Source of the DNA: Myxococcales bacterium
GTDB taxonomy: Bacteria; Myxococcota_A; Polyangia; Nannocystales; Nannocystaceae
NCBI GenBank assembly: GCA_020633335.1
Contig: JACKDU010000003.1
Coordinates: forward strand, 763,259 to 827,258
Reading direction: 5' to 3'
Length of the DNA: 64,000 nucleotides
The notes below the pieces were generated by a model that was not told where the DNA came from, did no database searches, and saw only the letters and a list, made by a program, of their open reading frames with translations. The position numbers and the translations under genes are program-made. Below, one piece after another: positions 26,886 through 34,908 of this stretch; the stretch's first letter is position 1; the number at the start of each line of letters is the position of its first letter.

Positions 26886-28616
26886 ATGAGCGAGCCCCCC
26901 GAGCTCGCCCTCCGCGATCCAGGCGCCGACCCGGCCGAGATCCGCGAGCGCGCGGCCGCCCTCGGCGCGTCGCCGGCCGCGGTCTCGCTCCTGATGGGCC
27001 GCGGCGTCCGGACCCCCGAGGACCAGGAGCGCTGGCTCCGCTCGCGCCTCGCCGATCTCCGGCCCCCGGACGCGATGGCCGGCTTCGAGCCCGCGCTCGA
27101 TCTCCTGCAGACGGCGATCCGCCGGAACTGGCGGGTCGGCGTCTTCGGCGACTACGACGTCGACGGGGTGACGACGGCGACGATCCTGACGACCTACCTC
27201 GAGGCCCTCGGGGTCCAGGTCGTCCCCCGGGTCGCCAGCCGCGACGCCGGCTACGGCTTTCGGATCGACGACGCGCGCGCGCTGGTCGAGGCCGGCGTCC
27301 AGCTCGTCCTCACCGGCGACTGCGGGACCTCCGATCACGAGGCGCTCGAGTGGCTGCGCTCCCGCGGGATCCCGAGCGCGGTGATCGATCACCACCAGGT
27401 GCCCGAGACGATGCCGCCCGCGAGCGCGCTCCTCAACCCGCACCAGCCCGGCTGCGAGTTCCCCTTCAAGGGCCTCTGCTCGGCCGGCGTCGCCTTCTAC
27501 CTGAGCGCCGCCCTCCGCTCGGCCCTCGCCCGCGAGCGCGGCCGCTCGGCGCTCCCCGATCCCCGGGCCTGGCTCGACATGGTCGCCCTCGGGACGGTCT
27601 GCGACATGGTCCCGCTGGTCGACGAGAACCGGATCCTCGTCCGCCACGGCCTCGGCGTCCTCGGCCAGCGCCGACGCCCCGGGGTCCGGGCGCTCCTCGA
27701 CATGGCCGGCGTCGACGCCGACGAGATCATCGACGAGACCCACCTCGGCTTCCGCCTCGGCCCCCGCCTCAACGCCCCCGGCCGCCTCGGCCCCGCCGAT
27801 CCCTCGCTCTCGCTCCTGCGCGCGCGCTCGCTCCCCGAGGCGAAGGCGATGGCCGCCCAGGTCGAGAGCTACAACGCCCGCCGCCGCCAGCTCCAGGCCC
27901 GGATCGTCGCCGAGGCCGAGGCCGCGCTCGCCGGCGATCCGAGCGTCGCCGGCCGCCGCGGCCTGGTGATCGCCAACCCGGGCTGGCTCCACGGGATCGT
28001 CGGGATCGCGGCCTCGACCCTGGTCCAGATCTACCGCCGGCCGGTCCTGGTCCTGGCGATCGACGAGGGGCTGGGGGAGGCGCGGGGCTCGGTCCGCACC
28101 TTCGGCGAGGTCGACGTGCGGGCGGCGCTGCGCGAGTGCGCGCCCCTCCTGCGGCGCTACGGCGGCCACCGGGCGGCCGCCGGCGTGTCGATGGACCCGG
28201 CGGAGATCCCGCGCCTGGTCGAGGCCTTTGACGCCGCGGTCGCCCGCCAGGTCGGACCCGCGCCGGCCGAGCCGGCCGAGGCCTACGACGGCGCCCTCGA
28301 GCTCGCGGCGATCGATCCCGACTTCCTCGGGGCGATCGAGGGCCTCGGGCCCTACGGGGTCGGCTTCCCGGCCCCCCGCTACCTCCTCGAGGGCGCCGAG
28401 GTCGACCACCTCCGGATCCTCAAGGGCGAGCACCTCAAGCTCGCGCTCCGCCAGGGGGGCGTGCTGGTCGAGGCGATCGCGTTTGGCCAGGCGACCGCCG
28501 GGGTCAAGATCGGCGATCGGGTGAGCTGCCTCTATCTCCCGACCCGCTCGCTCTATCGCGGGCGCTGGCGCCTTCAGCTCCAGGTCGAGTCGATCTGGCC
28601 GGCGCGCGGCTTTTGA
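26886..28616 (+). CDS. recJ: Single-stranded-DNA-specific exonuclease RecJ
   Basis: 5'-3' exonuclease of recombination and mismatch repair. The 576-residue protein carries the DHH-family metal motifs GDYDVDGVTTATIL, LTGDCGTSDH and VIDHHQVPE, the GLCSAGVAFYL segment, HLGFRLGPRLNAPGRL, and the DHHA1 motif GGHRAAAGVSM, then an OB-like C-terminal domain. The ATG at 26886 begins the family N-terminus (PAEIRERAAALGASPAAVSLLMGRG); open frame upstream lacks similarity. AGGGGAGCGACG precedes the ATG. The gene is separated from secF by 203 bp. Confidence 0.95.
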   Translation: MSEPPELALRDPGADPAEIRERAAALGASPAAVSLLMGRGVRTPEDQERWLRSRLADLRPPDAMAGFEPALDLLQTAIRRNWRVGVFGDYDVDGVTTATILTTYLEALGVQVVPRVASRDAGYGFRIDDARALVEAGVQLVLTGDCGTSDHEALEWLRSRGIPSAVIDHHQVPETMPPASALLNPHQPGCEFPFKGLCSAGVAFYLSAALRSALARERGRSALPDPRAWLDMVALGTVCDMVPLVDENRILVRHGLGVLGQRRRPGVRALLDMAGVDADEIIDETHLGFRLGPRLNAPGRLGPADPSLSLLRARSLPEAKAMAAQVESYNARRRQLQARIVAEAEAALAGDPSVAGRRGLVIANPGWLHGIVGIAASTLVQIYRRPVLVLAIDEGLGEARGSVRTFGEVDVRAALRECAPLLRRYGGHRAAAGVSMDPAEIPRLVEAFDAAVARQVGPAPAEPAEAYDGALELAAIDPDFLGAIEGLGPYGVGFPAPRYLLEGAEVDHLRILKGEHLKLALRQGGVLVEAIAFGQATAGVKIGDRVSCLYLPTRSLYRGRWRLQLQVESIWPARGF

Positions 28617-28642
28617 CGGCCCAATTCCCGCGGGGCTATGCT
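28613..28642 (+). promoter_or_regulatory. Promoter overlapping the recJ stop codon
   Basis: TTGACG (28613-28618) contains the recJ TGA stop, followed by 18 bases and TATGCT (28637-28642). This puts transcription start at or just before the ATG at 28653. Confidence 0.65.
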
Positions 28643-28652
28643 CATCGCCACG

Positions 28653-29570
28653 ATGGCTACGCTCACCCTCGGCCGCCCGGGCCTCGCCCTCGCCCTGGTC
28701 CTCGCCGGATCGCTCGGCGGATCGATCGTCGGCTGCGGCGCCCGCTCGGCCTTCACCGATGACGGCGGCGACACCGACGGTGGCGGCGACGACCCCGAGC
28801 GCCTCGGCTCCTGCGACATGCCGATCACGCTGCCCTTCGCCCCCCAGACGGTGCGCGGGCGCCTGGTCGGCGGCGGCTCGGCCGAGGGCTGGTGCGGCGA
28901 GGCCGACGGTGGCGATCGCGGGCGCGAGGACACCTACGTCCTGACGCCGCCCTACAGCACCGACGTGATCCTGACGCTCCGCGACGGCACCGACTTCCCG
29001 GCGATGCTGCGGGTCACGCCGGACACCTGCCGCGAGCGCGAGGGGGTCCTGCCGGAGATCTGCGTGGTCCCCGAGATCGACGAGGCCTGGCACTTCTGGG
29101 CCGAGGCCGGCCACGACTACAACATCTCCGTCGACTCGCCGGCGGGGACCGACGGGCGCTACGAGCTCGAGGTGACGATCGGCTGGCCGCCCCTCGAGGC
29201 CTGCGACATCCACCCGACCGCGATCACCTACGAGCCGGGCGGCTACTTCCTCTGGGAGAACGACCTCGCCGCCGGTCAGGGGCGGGTCGACGGCGCCTGC
29301 GGTGGACCTGGCCGAGAGAACATGTTCCGCCTGGTGGTCACCCAGCCGACCTACTTCGCGGCCCAGGTGACCTACAACGACATGACGCCGGTGGTGAACC
29401 TGCGGACGAGCTGCGCCGCCGCCTCCGAGATCATCTGCGACACCCGCGAGGCCGGCAGCGGCCAGATCTTCCTCGAGTACTTCTTCGACGCGCCGGGCGA
29501 GTACTACCTGGTGGTCGATCAGGGCGACGTCCGCGGCGGCAACTACGTCCTCGAGATCTACTGGGGGTAG
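28653..29570 (+). CDS. Lipoprotein with pre-peptidase-like beta domains, function unknown
   Basis: A 305-residue lipoprotein: signal peptide followed by a lipobox-like SIVGC, then GARSAFTDDGGDTD. A mature N-terminus reading Cys-Gly-Ala-Arg-Ser with an acidic Gly/Asp linker is a pattern I associate with Polyangia lipoproteins. The rest appears to be two beta-sandwich-like modules (RGREDTYVLTPPYSTDVILTL and GRENMFRLVVTQPTYFAAQV) similar in pattern to bacterial pre-peptidase C-terminal domains, with paired cysteines. The start ATG 28653 fits the promoter whose -10 ends ten bases before it; ATG 28638 would lie inside the -10. It is followed after five bases by a small membrane-protein gene. Confidence 0.75.
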   Translation: MATLTLGRPGLALALVLAGSLGGSIVGCGARSAFTDDGGDTDGGGDDPERLGSCDMPITLPFAPQTVRGRLVGGGSAEGWCGEADGGDRGREDTYVLTPPYSTDVILTLRDGTDFPAMLRVTPDTCREREGVLPEICVVPEIDEAWHFWAEAGHDYNISVDSPAGTDGRYELEVTIGWPPLEACDIHPTAITYEPGGYFLWENDLAAGQGRVDGACGGPGRENMFRLVVTQPTYFAAQVTYNDMTPVVNLRTSCAAASEIICDTREAGSGQIFLEYFFDAPGEYYLVVDQGDVRGGNYVLEIYWG

Positions 29571-29575
29571 GGCGG

Positions 29576-30037
29576 GTGTTCAGGCCCTGGCTCCGGACCG
29601 CGCGCCCCGACGACTGGACCGGGACGCTGGTCGAGGTGGTGATGGCCGGCCTCCTCGTCCTCTTCGTCGTCACCGCGATCCTGGTGGTGATCCCGCCGCG
29701 CTGGCTCGCCCTCGCCGCCGGCTACGAGGAGCCGGTGCGCCTGGTCTTCGTCCTCGTCGCGCTCTACCTCTGGGGGTGGACGCGGGCGCTGGCGATCGCC
29801 GCGCTGCCGCGGGCGCCCTTCTTCATCTTCGGCCGCCTGGTCTTCCGCGAAGGCGGTCGCCGTCACCGCCTCCGCGCCCGTGAGATCGTCGAGATCGTCG
29901 TCGAGGCCCGGCTCCCGGACGACGTCGACGTCTTCGTCGTCGTCCTCCGCGACGGCACCCGCCACGACCTCTGCCCGGTCACCTGGCGCGGCGCCGGTCG
30001 CCTCTACCGCCGGCTCCGACGCTACGTCCGCGACTAG
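29576..30037 (+). CDS. Small membrane protein with two transmembrane helices, function unknown
   Basis: 153 residues from a GTG start at 29576, six bases after the lipoprotein stop. Two hydrophobic segments (about 20-43 LVEVVMAGLLVLFVVTAILVV and 55-75 VRLVFVLVALYLWGWTRALAI) are followed by a basic, soluble C-terminal domain (RRHRLRAREIVEIVVEARLPDDVDVFVVVLRDGTRHDLCP) with a PH-like strand pattern. No family recognised. Coupling to the lipoprotein suggests a shared envelope role. High GC third-position bias in this frame supports coding. Confidence 0.65.
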   Translation: MFRPWLRTARPDDWTGTLVEVVMAGLLVLFVVTAILVVIPPRWLALAAGYEEPVRLVFVLVALYLWGWTRALAIAALPRAPFFIFGRLVFREGGRRHRLRAREIVEIVVEARLPDDVDVFVVVLRDGTRHDLCPVTWRGAGRLYRRLRRYVRD

Positions 30038-30061
30038 TCGCAGGACGAGCCGCGATCACGA

Positions 30062-30703
30062 TCACGCCTCTTGCCCGCGGACGTGGGCGACGAGGGCGAT
30101 CACGCTGGCGAGCGCGAGGAGGACCAGCGCCCCGCCGAGGTGCCCCGGGAGGACGTGCGCGAGGCCGGTCGCCGGGCAGTGCCAGGTCACCGTGTTGAGG
30201 GCCGCGAGGGTGACGCCCGCGGTGATCCAGTAGACCGCCGCCGGGCGCCGCCGCTGGACGAACGCCCCGCTGAGCACGCCGATCGCCAGGATCACGCCGC
30301 CCGCCGCCAGCAAGACCACGCCACAGCCGAGCCCGTGCTCGCCCTCGAGGTGGCGACGGAGCCCCTCGAGGTCGTGGATCCCCGGCTGGCCGATCGCCGC
30401 CGCCACCGTCGCCAGCACGCCGCCGACCGCGAGGAGCACCCGCGCGCTGCGGCTCGGGAAGATCAGGCCGAGGCCGATCGCCGGGAAGATCAGGAAGCAG
30501 AGGAGCCAGAGCGAGATCTGAAGGAGGAGCTGCCAGGGCGGCTGATCGAGGAGGTCGCCGCGGACGCCGGTGATCGCCAGGAGGCCGCCGCAGACCAGCA
30601 GCGTGAGGAGGAGCGCCGGCAGGAAGTGGCGCCGACGGGCCCGCTGGCTCCGCGCGAGGTCCCCTTGGATCAGGGCGTCGACGTCGAGGCGCGGCTGGGT
30701 CAT
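30062..30703 (-). CDS. Six-helix membrane protein, probable anti-sigma factor (DUF1109/NrsF-like)
   Basis: A 213-residue integral membrane protein with six predicted helices. Its start overlaps the ECF sigma gene stop by four bases. The N-terminus (VDALIQGDLARSQRARRR) is cytoplasmic, and near the last helices NTVTWHCPATGLAHVLPGHLGG resembles the Cys-His-rich loop of DUF1109 anti-sigma proteins. The coupling to the sigma gene suggests it holds that sigma factor inactive at the membrane. The family assignment is by pattern only. Confidence 0.65.
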   Translation of the reverse strand: MTQPRLDVDALIQGDLARSQRARRRHFLPALLLTLLVCGGLLAITGVRGDLLDQPPWQLLLQISLWLLCFLIFPAIGLGLIFPSRSARVLLAVGGVLATVAAAIGQPGIHDLEGLRRHLEGEHGLGCGVVLLAAGGVILAIGVLSGAFVQRRRPAAVYWITAGVTLAALNTVTWHCPATGLAHVLPGHLGGALVLLALASVIALVAHVRGQEA

Positions 30704-31344
30704 GGGGCGCTCCAGAAGATGGCGAAGATCGACGGCACGAGCCAGCGGGCCAGCGCCTTGTAGGCCCGGTGGGCGCGGACGCGGACGGCGCCCTCGCGGA
30801 GGTCGAGGCGCTCGGCGACCTCGGCCATGCTCATGCCCTGGAGCTTGTGGAGCTCGACGACCTCGCGCTGGCCCTCGGGCAGCCTGGCGATCGCCGCCTG
30901 GACGCGCTCGACGATCTCGAGCTCGCGCTCACGATCGAGCCCGAGCTCCTCCACGGTCGGGCCCTGGTCGGCGATCTTGGCCATCGGGTCGAGATCATCG
31001 CCGTCGGGCGCCCCATGTTTCACTTCGCGGCGAGACTTTCGGTATTCGCGGCGGAGGTGGTCCATCGCCGCGTTGCGGGCGATCGCGAAGTACCAGGCCT
31101 GGACCGCGCCGTCGGGGTCGCCCCCCTGGAGGGTGAAGCGGTCGCGCGCGAGGTGGGCCTTGAGGAAGGTCACCTGGAGGAGGTCCTCGACGATCTCGCG
31201 GTCGCTGAGGATCCGCAGGAGGAAGCCCCGGAGGCGGCGGCCGAGGGTCGCGTGCACGCGCGCGTAGGCGCGGGCGTCGCCGTCGATGTAGCGCTCCATC
31301 GCCTGGTAGAGGCCGGCGAGCTCGGGGTCTCGGGGGCGTCCCAC
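30700..31344 (-). CDS. ECF-type RNA polymerase sigma factor
   Basis: A 214-residue extracytoplasmic-function sigma factor. Region 2 (LRGFLLRILSDREIVEDLLQVTFLKAH...AWYFAIARNAAMDHLRREYRK) and region 4 (RLPEGQREVVELHKLQGMSMAEVAERLDLREGAVRVRAHRAYKALARWL) are separated by a short linker with no extra domains. It starts at GTG 31344, one base after the nitrilase stop, and is translationally coupled to the downstream membrane protein, a usual sigma/anti-sigma arrangement. Target promoters are not evident in this window. Confidence 0.93.
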   Translation of the reverse strand: MGRPRDPELAGLYQAMERYIDGDARAYARVHATLGRRLRGFLLRILSDREIVEDLLQVTFLKAHLARDRFTLQGGDPDGAVQAWYFAIARNAAMDHLRREYRKSRREVKHGAPDGDDLDPMAKIADQGPTVEELGLDRERELEIVERVQAAIARLPEGQREVVELHKLQGMSMAEVAERLDLREGAVRVRAHRAYKALARWLVPSIFAIFWSAP

Positions 31345-31345
31345 G

Positions 31346-32224
31346 TCACACTCCGCGGAGGTCGATGATATCGGCCGGCGGCGGCTCTGGGAGCACTTGA
31401 TGGCGGAGCACCGGGAGGTCCGAGCGCACCTGGGCGAGGAGGGCAGGGTCGAGGCGTGCCTGGCGCACGGTGTCGGTCGGCGAGGCCTGCGCGATCACCG
31501 TGCCCCAGGGATCGACGATCATGCTGTGACCAAAGGAGTGGCGGCGCTCGTTGTGGCGGCCCCACACCGCCGGCGCGAGGACGTAGCTCTGGGTGTCGAG
31601 GGCCCGCGCGCGGACCAGGACCTCCCAGTGGTCGAGGCCGGTGTGCAGGGTGAAGGCCGCCGGGGCGACGATGATCTCGGCGCCGGCGAGGGCGAGCGCA
31701 CGGTAGAGGGCGGGGAAGCGGAGGTCGTAGCAGATCGAGAGGCCGATCGCGCCGACCGGGGTCAGGGCGACCACCGGGCGCCGGCCGCCGGCGACCCGCG
31801 CCGACTCACGGAGGACGCTGCCATCGGCGAGGTCGGCGTCGAAGCGGTGGATCTTGCGGTAGGAGGCCCGGATCTCGCCGCCCTCGACGAGCGCGAGGGT
31901 GTTGTAGACGAGGCCCTGGGCGGCCGCCGGATCCTCCGGCGCCGGTCGCTCGGGGAGCCCGCCGAGGACGATCCAGGCGCCGGGGTGGCGGCGCGAGAGA
32001 TCGAGGAGGGGCGCGACGATCGGCGAGGCGTCCGCCTCGGAGAGGGGCCTCGCCAGCTCACGTCCCAGGCCCTCGTCGCCGATCCCCCAAAAGTTCTCGG
32101 GGAGGGCGACGAGCGCGGCGCCGTCGGCGAGGGCCCGGGCGCTGAGGGCGGTGGCGACGGCGACGGTGGCGCGGACGTCGGGGGTCGCCCGGAGCTGGAC
32201 GATCGCGGCCTGGATGTCGCGCAT
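31346..32224 (-). CDS. Carbon-nitrogen hydrolase (nitrilase superfamily, Nit1/omega-amidase-like)
   Basis: A 292-residue amidase. Catalytic triad: Glu in LPENFWG, Lys in YRKIHRFDAD and Cys in SICYDLRFP. The motifs RKIHRFDAD and LRFPALYR fit the Nit1/Nit2 branch, whose members hydrolyse deaminated glutathione or alpha-keto amides; the actual substrate is not determinable. HSFGHSMIVDPWG is also typical. TAGCAT on the minus strand eight bases before the ATG resembles a -10, so the mRNA may be leaderless. It is the first gene of a three-gene unit with the sigma factor and its membrane partner. Confidence 0.92.
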   Translation of the reverse strand: MRDIQAAIVQLRATPDVRATVAVATALSARALADGAALVALPENFWGIGDEGLGRELARPLSEADASPIVAPLLDLSRRHPGAWIVLGGLPERPAPEDPAAAQGLVYNTLALVEGGEIRASYRKIHRFDADLADGSVLRESARVAGGRRPVVALTPVGAIGLSICYDLRFPALYRALALAGAEIIVAPAAFTLHTGLDHWEVLVRARALDTQSYVLAPAVWGRHNERRHSFGHSMIVDPWGTVIAQASPTDTVRQARLDPALLAQVRSDLPVLRHQVLPEPPPADIIDLRGV

Positions 32225-32498
32225 GGGCGGCGATGCTAGCAGGTCGTTCGAGCCCGCGTGGGGCCAGGTTCCGGCCGTCGCCGCGAGCTCCGAGGGATGG
32301 GGGGAGTCGGTGGATCCGGGCCCCCACGGCGCGTCACGCTGACCCCCATGGCGTGGCGCATGAAGCCCCAGCGGAGGCCGCCGCGTGAGCCGGCTCCGCC
32401 TCCGGGCCCCCCGCTCCGCCCCAGAAATCGGCGTGTACCGGGGGTTGCTCGGCTTCGGACCCTGTGATAACTAGCTCCCCGCATTTTCGCCTCTCGCA
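32225..32498. other. Divergent intergenic region between the nitrilase and rimP operons
   Basis: Together with the terminator-like leader that follows, about 320 bases without a gene. On the left is a -10-like element for the nitrilase gene (32233-32238). On the right, TTGCTC (32445-32450) with TAACTA (32468-32473, 17-base spacer), or the overlapping extended TGTGATAAC, is a weak promoter candidate for rimP. The middle is GC-rich with no recognised RNA gene. Confidence 0.5.
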
Positions 32499-32530
32499 AG
32501 CGAGCAGGGAAAGCCCGGCTCGCTTTTTTT
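32499..32530 (+). terminator. Intrinsic terminator hairpin in the leader of the rimP-nusA-infB operon
   Basis: AGCGAGC (32499-32505) pairs with GCTCGCT (32518-32524), with an inner GGG/CCC helix, and is followed directly by seven T residues. This is a full intrinsic-terminator signature placed 15 bases before rimP. CTCG-CAAG-CGAG (32493-32504) just upstream could form a competing small hairpin using the left arm. Attenuation control of the operon is an inference. Confidence 0.75.
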
Positions 32531-32544
32531 GTCGGCTCACCTCC

Positions 32545-33123
32545 ATGAGCGCCGCCCCCACGACCAGCACCAGCCCCGAAGAGATCGCCGTCGGCGAGGG
32601 TCCGGCGCGTCAGGTCGAGGACGCGCTCGCCGAGACCGCGGCCCTCCTCGGCTACGAGATCCTGCTGGTCGAGTGGGCCGGCACGGGGCGCGGGCGGATC
32701 CTCCGGATCTACCTCGATCACCCGGACGGCGTGACCCTCGACGACTGCACGCGGATGGGGCGGGTGCTCAGCGACGCGCTCGACGCGGCCGAGGCCGATC
32801 CGGCCCAGCCCGCCCTCGCGGCGCTCCTCGGCCAGCCCTACAACCTCGAGGTCTCCTCGCCGGGGATCGATCGCCCGCTGGTCAAGCGCAGCCACTTCAG
32901 CCGCTTCGTCGGCCACCGCGCCGTGATCCGCACCGAGCGGCCGGTCATCGTCGGCGCCAACCAACGCACCTTCCACGGGACGATCGTCGCGGCCGACGAG
33001 GATCCCGCCCACCCGGACGACGACCGCCAGGGGATCGTCGTCCTCCGCGATCAGGACTCGGGCGACGAGCACCGCCTGCCGATCGCGGCGATCCGCCGGG
33101 CCAACCTTGTCTACGAGGGCTAA
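32545..33123 (+). CDS. rimP: Ribosome maturation factor RimP
   Basis: Assists 30S subunit maturation in the cytoplasm. The 192-residue protein has GYEILLVEWAG, ILRIYLDHPDGVTLDDCTRMGRVLSDALD and YNLEVSSPGIDRPLVKRSHFSRFVG, all family motifs, and a C-terminal Sm-like domain ending in RRANLVYEG. Insertions of about 15 residues occur in the C-terminal part. ATG 32545 starts just after the leader hairpin; an upstream in-frame ATG would lie in the hairpin. It is followed six bases later by nusA. Confidence 0.93.
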   Translation: MSAAPTTSTSPEEIAVGEGPARQVEDALAETAALLGYEILLVEWAGTGRGRILRIYLDHPDGVTLDDCTRMGRVLSDALDAAEADPAQPALAALLGQPYNLEVSSPGIDRPLVKRSHFSRFVGHRAVIRTERPVIVGANQRTFHGTIVAADEDPAHPDDDRQGIVVLRDQDSGDEHRLPIAAIRRANLVYEG

Positions 33124-33129
33124 CTCGAA

Positions 33130-34521
33130 ATGGAAGACACGATCAACCTCAGTGCCGTATTGGATCAGGTCTGCGCCGAGAAGAACATCTCGCGCGACGT
33201 GCTGATCGAGACCGTCGAGCAGGCGGTCGCGACCGCGGCGAAGAAGGTCTTCGAAGACCGGGAGATCGAGGCGACCTTCGATCCCGAGACCGGCCACGTG
33301 AACCTCTTTCAGGTGCTCTACGTGGTCGACAAGGTCCAGTCGAAGGGCCGCGAGATCGCCCAGGCGGCCGCCCAGCGCGCGGGGATCGAGGCCGAGCTCG
33401 GTGACGAGCTCCTCTTCCAGATCTTCTACCTCGACTCCGACAAGAAGCGGGCCGAGCAGCAGGCCAAGGACTACGCCGAGATCGACGCCCTCCAGCTCGG
33501 CCACCACAACTTCGGCCGGATCGCCGCGCAGACGGCGAAGCAGGTGATCATCCAGCGGGTCCGCGAGGCCGAGCGCGAGAACCTCTTCGATCGCTACAAG
33601 GACAAGAAGGGCGAGCTGATGACCGGCACGGTGCGCCGCTTCGAGCGCGGCAGCATCATCGTCGAGGTCGACGACGGCCGCGCCGAGGCCGTGCTCCCGC
33701 AGCGCGAGCAGGTCCCCCGCGAGTCGCTGCGGCCCGGCGACCGGATCGTCGCCTACGTCAAGGACGTCGACAAGTCGGCGCGCGGCCCCCAGATCATCCT
33801 CTCGCGGGCCCACCGCGGGCTCGTCGAGAAGCTCTTCGAGCACGAGGTCCCGGAGATCTACGAGGGGATCGTCCGGATCGAGGCCTGCGCCCGCGAGCCC
33901 GGATCGCGGGCGAAGATCGCGGTCTCCTCCCGCGACCGCGACGTCGACCCGGTCGGCGCCTGCGTCGGTATGCGCGGCAGCCGGGTCCAGGCGGTGGTCC
34001 AGGAGCTCCGCGGCGAGAAGATCGACATCGTCCCCTACAACGAGGACCCGGCCCGCTTCGTCTGCAACGCGATCCAGCCGGCGACGGTCTCGCGGGTGCT
34101 CATCGACGCCGAGCGCCACACGATGGAGCTCGTCGTCCCCGACGACAAGCTCTCGCTGGCGATCGGCAAGCGCGGCCAGAACGTCCGCCTCGCCTCGCGC
34201 CTGACCGGCTGGCGGATCGACATCTACTCCGAGAGCAAGCTCCGCGAGATGGAGCAGCGGAGCATGGCCGAGATGGCGGCGATCCCCGGGGTGGGGGAGT
34301 CGCTGGCCTCGCTCCTCTTCCAGATGGGCTGGCGGACCCTCCGCGATCTGGCGATCGCGGACGCGGACGAGCTGGCCCAGGTCCCCGGGATCGGCAGCGT
34401 GGACCGGGCCGAGTCGATCATCGAGGTGGCGAACGACGCCGCCAGCGGTCGCCTCAAGCTCGACGTCCACTACCCCGAGCCCGAGGTCGAGGACGTGGCG
34501 GCGGAGGTGGCGAGCGAATGA
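33130..34521 (+). CDS. nusA: Transcription termination/antitermination factor NusA
   Basis: Binds RNA polymerase and nascent RNA to modulate pausing and termination. The 463-residue protein has the N-terminal RNAP-binding domain (LDQVCAEKNISRDVLIETVEQAV), an S1 domain (GTVRRFERGSIIVEVDDGRAEAVLPQREQVP), two KH domains with CVGMRGSRVQAVVQELRGEKIDIV and LAIGKRGQNVRLASRLTGWRIDI, and a helix-hairpin-helix tail (IPGVGESLA, VPGIGSVDRAE). Its stop overlaps the ylxR start (ATGA). NusA commonly autoregulates its operon, consistent with the leader terminator upstream. Confidence 0.98.
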   Translation: MEDTINLSAVLDQVCAEKNISRDVLIETVEQAVATAAKKVFEDREIEATFDPETGHVNLFQVLYVVDKVQSKGREIAQAAAQRAGIEAELGDELLFQIFYLDSDKKRAEQQAKDYAEIDALQLGHHNFGRIAAQTAKQVIIQRVREAERENLFDRYKDKKGELMTGTVRRFERGSIIVEVDDGRAEAVLPQREQVPRESLRPGDRIVAYVKDVDKSARGPQIILSRAHRGLVEKLFEHEVPEIYEGIVRIEACAREPGSRAKIAVSSRDRDVDPVGACVGMRGSRVQAVVQELRGEKIDIVPYNEDPARFVCNAIQPATVSRVLIDAERHTMELVVPDDKLSLAIGKRGQNVRLASRLTGWRIDIYSESKLREMEQRSMAEMAAIPGVGESLASLLFQMGWRTLRDLAIADADELAQVPGIGSVDRAESIIEVANDAASGRLKLDVHYPEPEVEDVAAEVASE

Positions 34522-34904
34522 GCACGCCGATCCGCACCTGCGTCGGCTGTCGTCAGCGACGCGAGCAAGCATCCCTCCTGCGGATGCGTCGGCTCGGTCA
34601 TGGCGTGGTGGTCCCGGCGGAGCGCCGGGGCACTGGCGGTGGAGCGCACGGTCGCTCCGCCTATCTCTGCCCGGAGCGCGCTTGTCTCGAGCGCGCGATC
34701 AAGCGTGGCGGCCTCAGCCGGGCGTTCGCCCGCGAGGGCCGGGTGAGCGTCGATGGCCCAACTCTCTGGGCGGCGCTGCATGAGTCCATCCGCCGGCGAA
34801 CCCGGCACTACGAGCGCTCGGCCGTCGCCCCCGACCTTGTGTCGGGCTACTGCCAACTCCTTGCGATCGAGACAGCGATGCTGGCCTCGGGGAGGGAGGC
34901 CTGA
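34518..34904 (+). CDS. ylxR: YlxR family RNA-binding protein (RnpM)
   Basis: A 128-residue member of the YlxR family, located between nusA and infB as in most bacteria. The motif RTCVGCRQRREQASLLRMRR and the later GRSAYLCPERACLERAIKRGGLSRAF are diagnostic. Members have been reported to bind the RNase P RNA or nucleic acids. About 40 residues beyond the usual domain are low-similarity. It overlaps nusA by four bases and ends four bases before the infB ATG. Confidence 0.9.
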   Translation: MSTPIRTCVGCRQRREQASLLRMRRLGHGVVVPAERRGTGGGAHGRSAYLCPERACLERAIKRGGLSRAFAREGRVSVDGPTLWAALHESIRRRTRHYERSAVAPDLVSGYCQLLAIETAMLASGREA

Positions 34905-34908
34905 TCCC

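Noticed and set aside
28638..28640. Upstream ATG for the Cys-Gly-Ala-Arg-Ser lipoprotein
   Set aside because: It lies inside the TATGCT -10 element, so the transcript would not include it; the ATG at 28653 gives a normal signal peptide.
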